NCBI GenBank assembly: GCA_934230115.1
Contig: CAKQEI010000009.1
Coordinates: forward strand, 1-43,345
Direction: 5' to 3'
Origin: an uncultured Prevotella sp.
Lineage (GTDB): Bacteria > Bacteroidota > Bacteroidia > Bacteroidales > Bacteroidaceae
Length of the DNA: 43,345 nucleotides
The notes under the pieces are model-generated. The model did not search any database, had not been told where the DNA came from, and saw only the letters and a list, made by a program, of their open reading frames with translations. The translations under genes were made by a program, and so were the position numbers. Below, in pieces: positions 43,173-43,345 of this stretch. Positions within the stretch are counted from its first letter, which is position 1. Each line of letters begins with the position of its first letter.

Positions 43173-43345
43173 ATGGCTAAGACTATTAATTCAAGAATCC
43201 CTGAAGGCCCAGTGGCCGAAAAGTGGACCAACTATAAAGCTCACCAGCGTCTGGTGAACCCAAAGAATAAACTCAAGCTCGACATTATCGTTGTAGGTAC
43301 AGGTCTTGCAGGTGCTTCTGCAGCAGCCAGCCTCGGCGAAATGGG
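43173..43345 (+). CDS. fumarate reductase/succinate dehydrogenase flavoprotein subunit (partial)
   Basis: The first 57 codons of the catalytic flavoprotein, cut by the window end. [20 protein letters not shown] leads into [20 protein letters not shown], the FAD-binding GxGxxG Rossmann motif. Gene order (cytochrome b, then flavoprotein 36 bp later) is that of the Bacteroidota sdhCAB/frdCAB operon; the iron-sulfur subunit should follow outside the window. The ATG at 43173 is the first in frame and starts the family-like N-terminus. Confidence 0.9.
   Translation, partial: MAKTINSRIPEGPVAEKWTNYKAHQRLVNPKNKLKLDIIVVGTGLAGASAAASLGEM

Overview
The window comes from a Bacteroidota chromosome, most likely Prevotella or a close relative in the Bacteroidales. 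The evidence is the protein families (BspA-type leucine-rich repeats, the GIYIKNG-type C-terminal tail of a secreted protein, a five-helix fumarate reductase/succinate dehydrogenase cytochrome b, DUF3737, anaerobic sulfatase maturase, rubrerythrin plus rubredoxin) and a repeated Bacteroidota promoter signature: TAnnTTTG at -7 with TTG about 19-20 nt upstream. The gene set is that of an anaerobe. I see no insertion sequence, prophage, CRISPR array, tRNA or rRNA.

Layout. 0-6.4 kb: a large inverted repeat, a small outer-membrane barrel, an anaerobic sulfatase maturase, a SPOUT RNA methyltransferase, a GNAT-nitrilase fusion and a secreted protein with three repeated modules. 6.6-12.7 kb: miaB, then an envelope cluster (MsbA-like ABC exporter, LpxL-type acyltransferase, GT4 glycosyltransferase) converging on a WaaP/Kdo-kinase-like gene. 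12.75-13.74 kb: nadA. 13.74-14.5 kb: a 764-bp gene-free segment packed with DnaA boxes, which I read as a candidate oriC. 14.5-18.45 kb: two coupled GT2 glycosyltransferases and an LtaS-type membrane phosphotransferase/sulfatase. 19-28.8 kb: mutS, an AraC regulator divergent from rbr-rubredoxin, an LRR protein, a MATE exporter overlapping a DUF3737 gene, and a MalY/PatB aminotransferase. 28.9-42.2 kb: housekeeping genes, mostly on the minus strand: metG, polA, (plus-strand polyprenyl synthase), deoC, a MazG-like gene, a small membrane protein, dtd, uvrC, apt, mnmG. The right end holds the start of the sdhC/frdC-frdA operon.

Most of the unusual content lies between genes. (1) A candidate replication origin with six perfect TTATCCACA boxes and four TTATCAACA-type boxes within about 640 bp. 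(2) Two ParB-binding parS-like sites 25-26 kb away, flanking apt; together with the box cluster they point to an origin domain. (3) Three apparent RNA genes, each with a recognisable promoter and an intrinsic terminator but no convincing ORF: about 330 nt at 24.68-25.01 kb (minus, with long-range helices), about 115 nt at 18.52-18.63 kb (minus, possibly an attenuator for the sulfatase gene) and about 190 nt at 37.34-37.52 kb (plus). (4) A 28-bp phased repeat beside one parS and a 22-bp tandem repeat upstream of mutS.

Functionally, the window combines genome maintenance near a likely origin (mutS, polA, uvrC, mnmG), envelope glycolipid synthesis (msbA-like, lpxL-like, glycosyltransferases, kinase, LtaS-like enzyme), translation quality control (metG, dtd, miaB) and anaerobic metabolism (sdh/frd, rubrerythrin, polyprenyl synthase, nadA). 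Functions come from recognised motifs and family knowledge; no database search was run.
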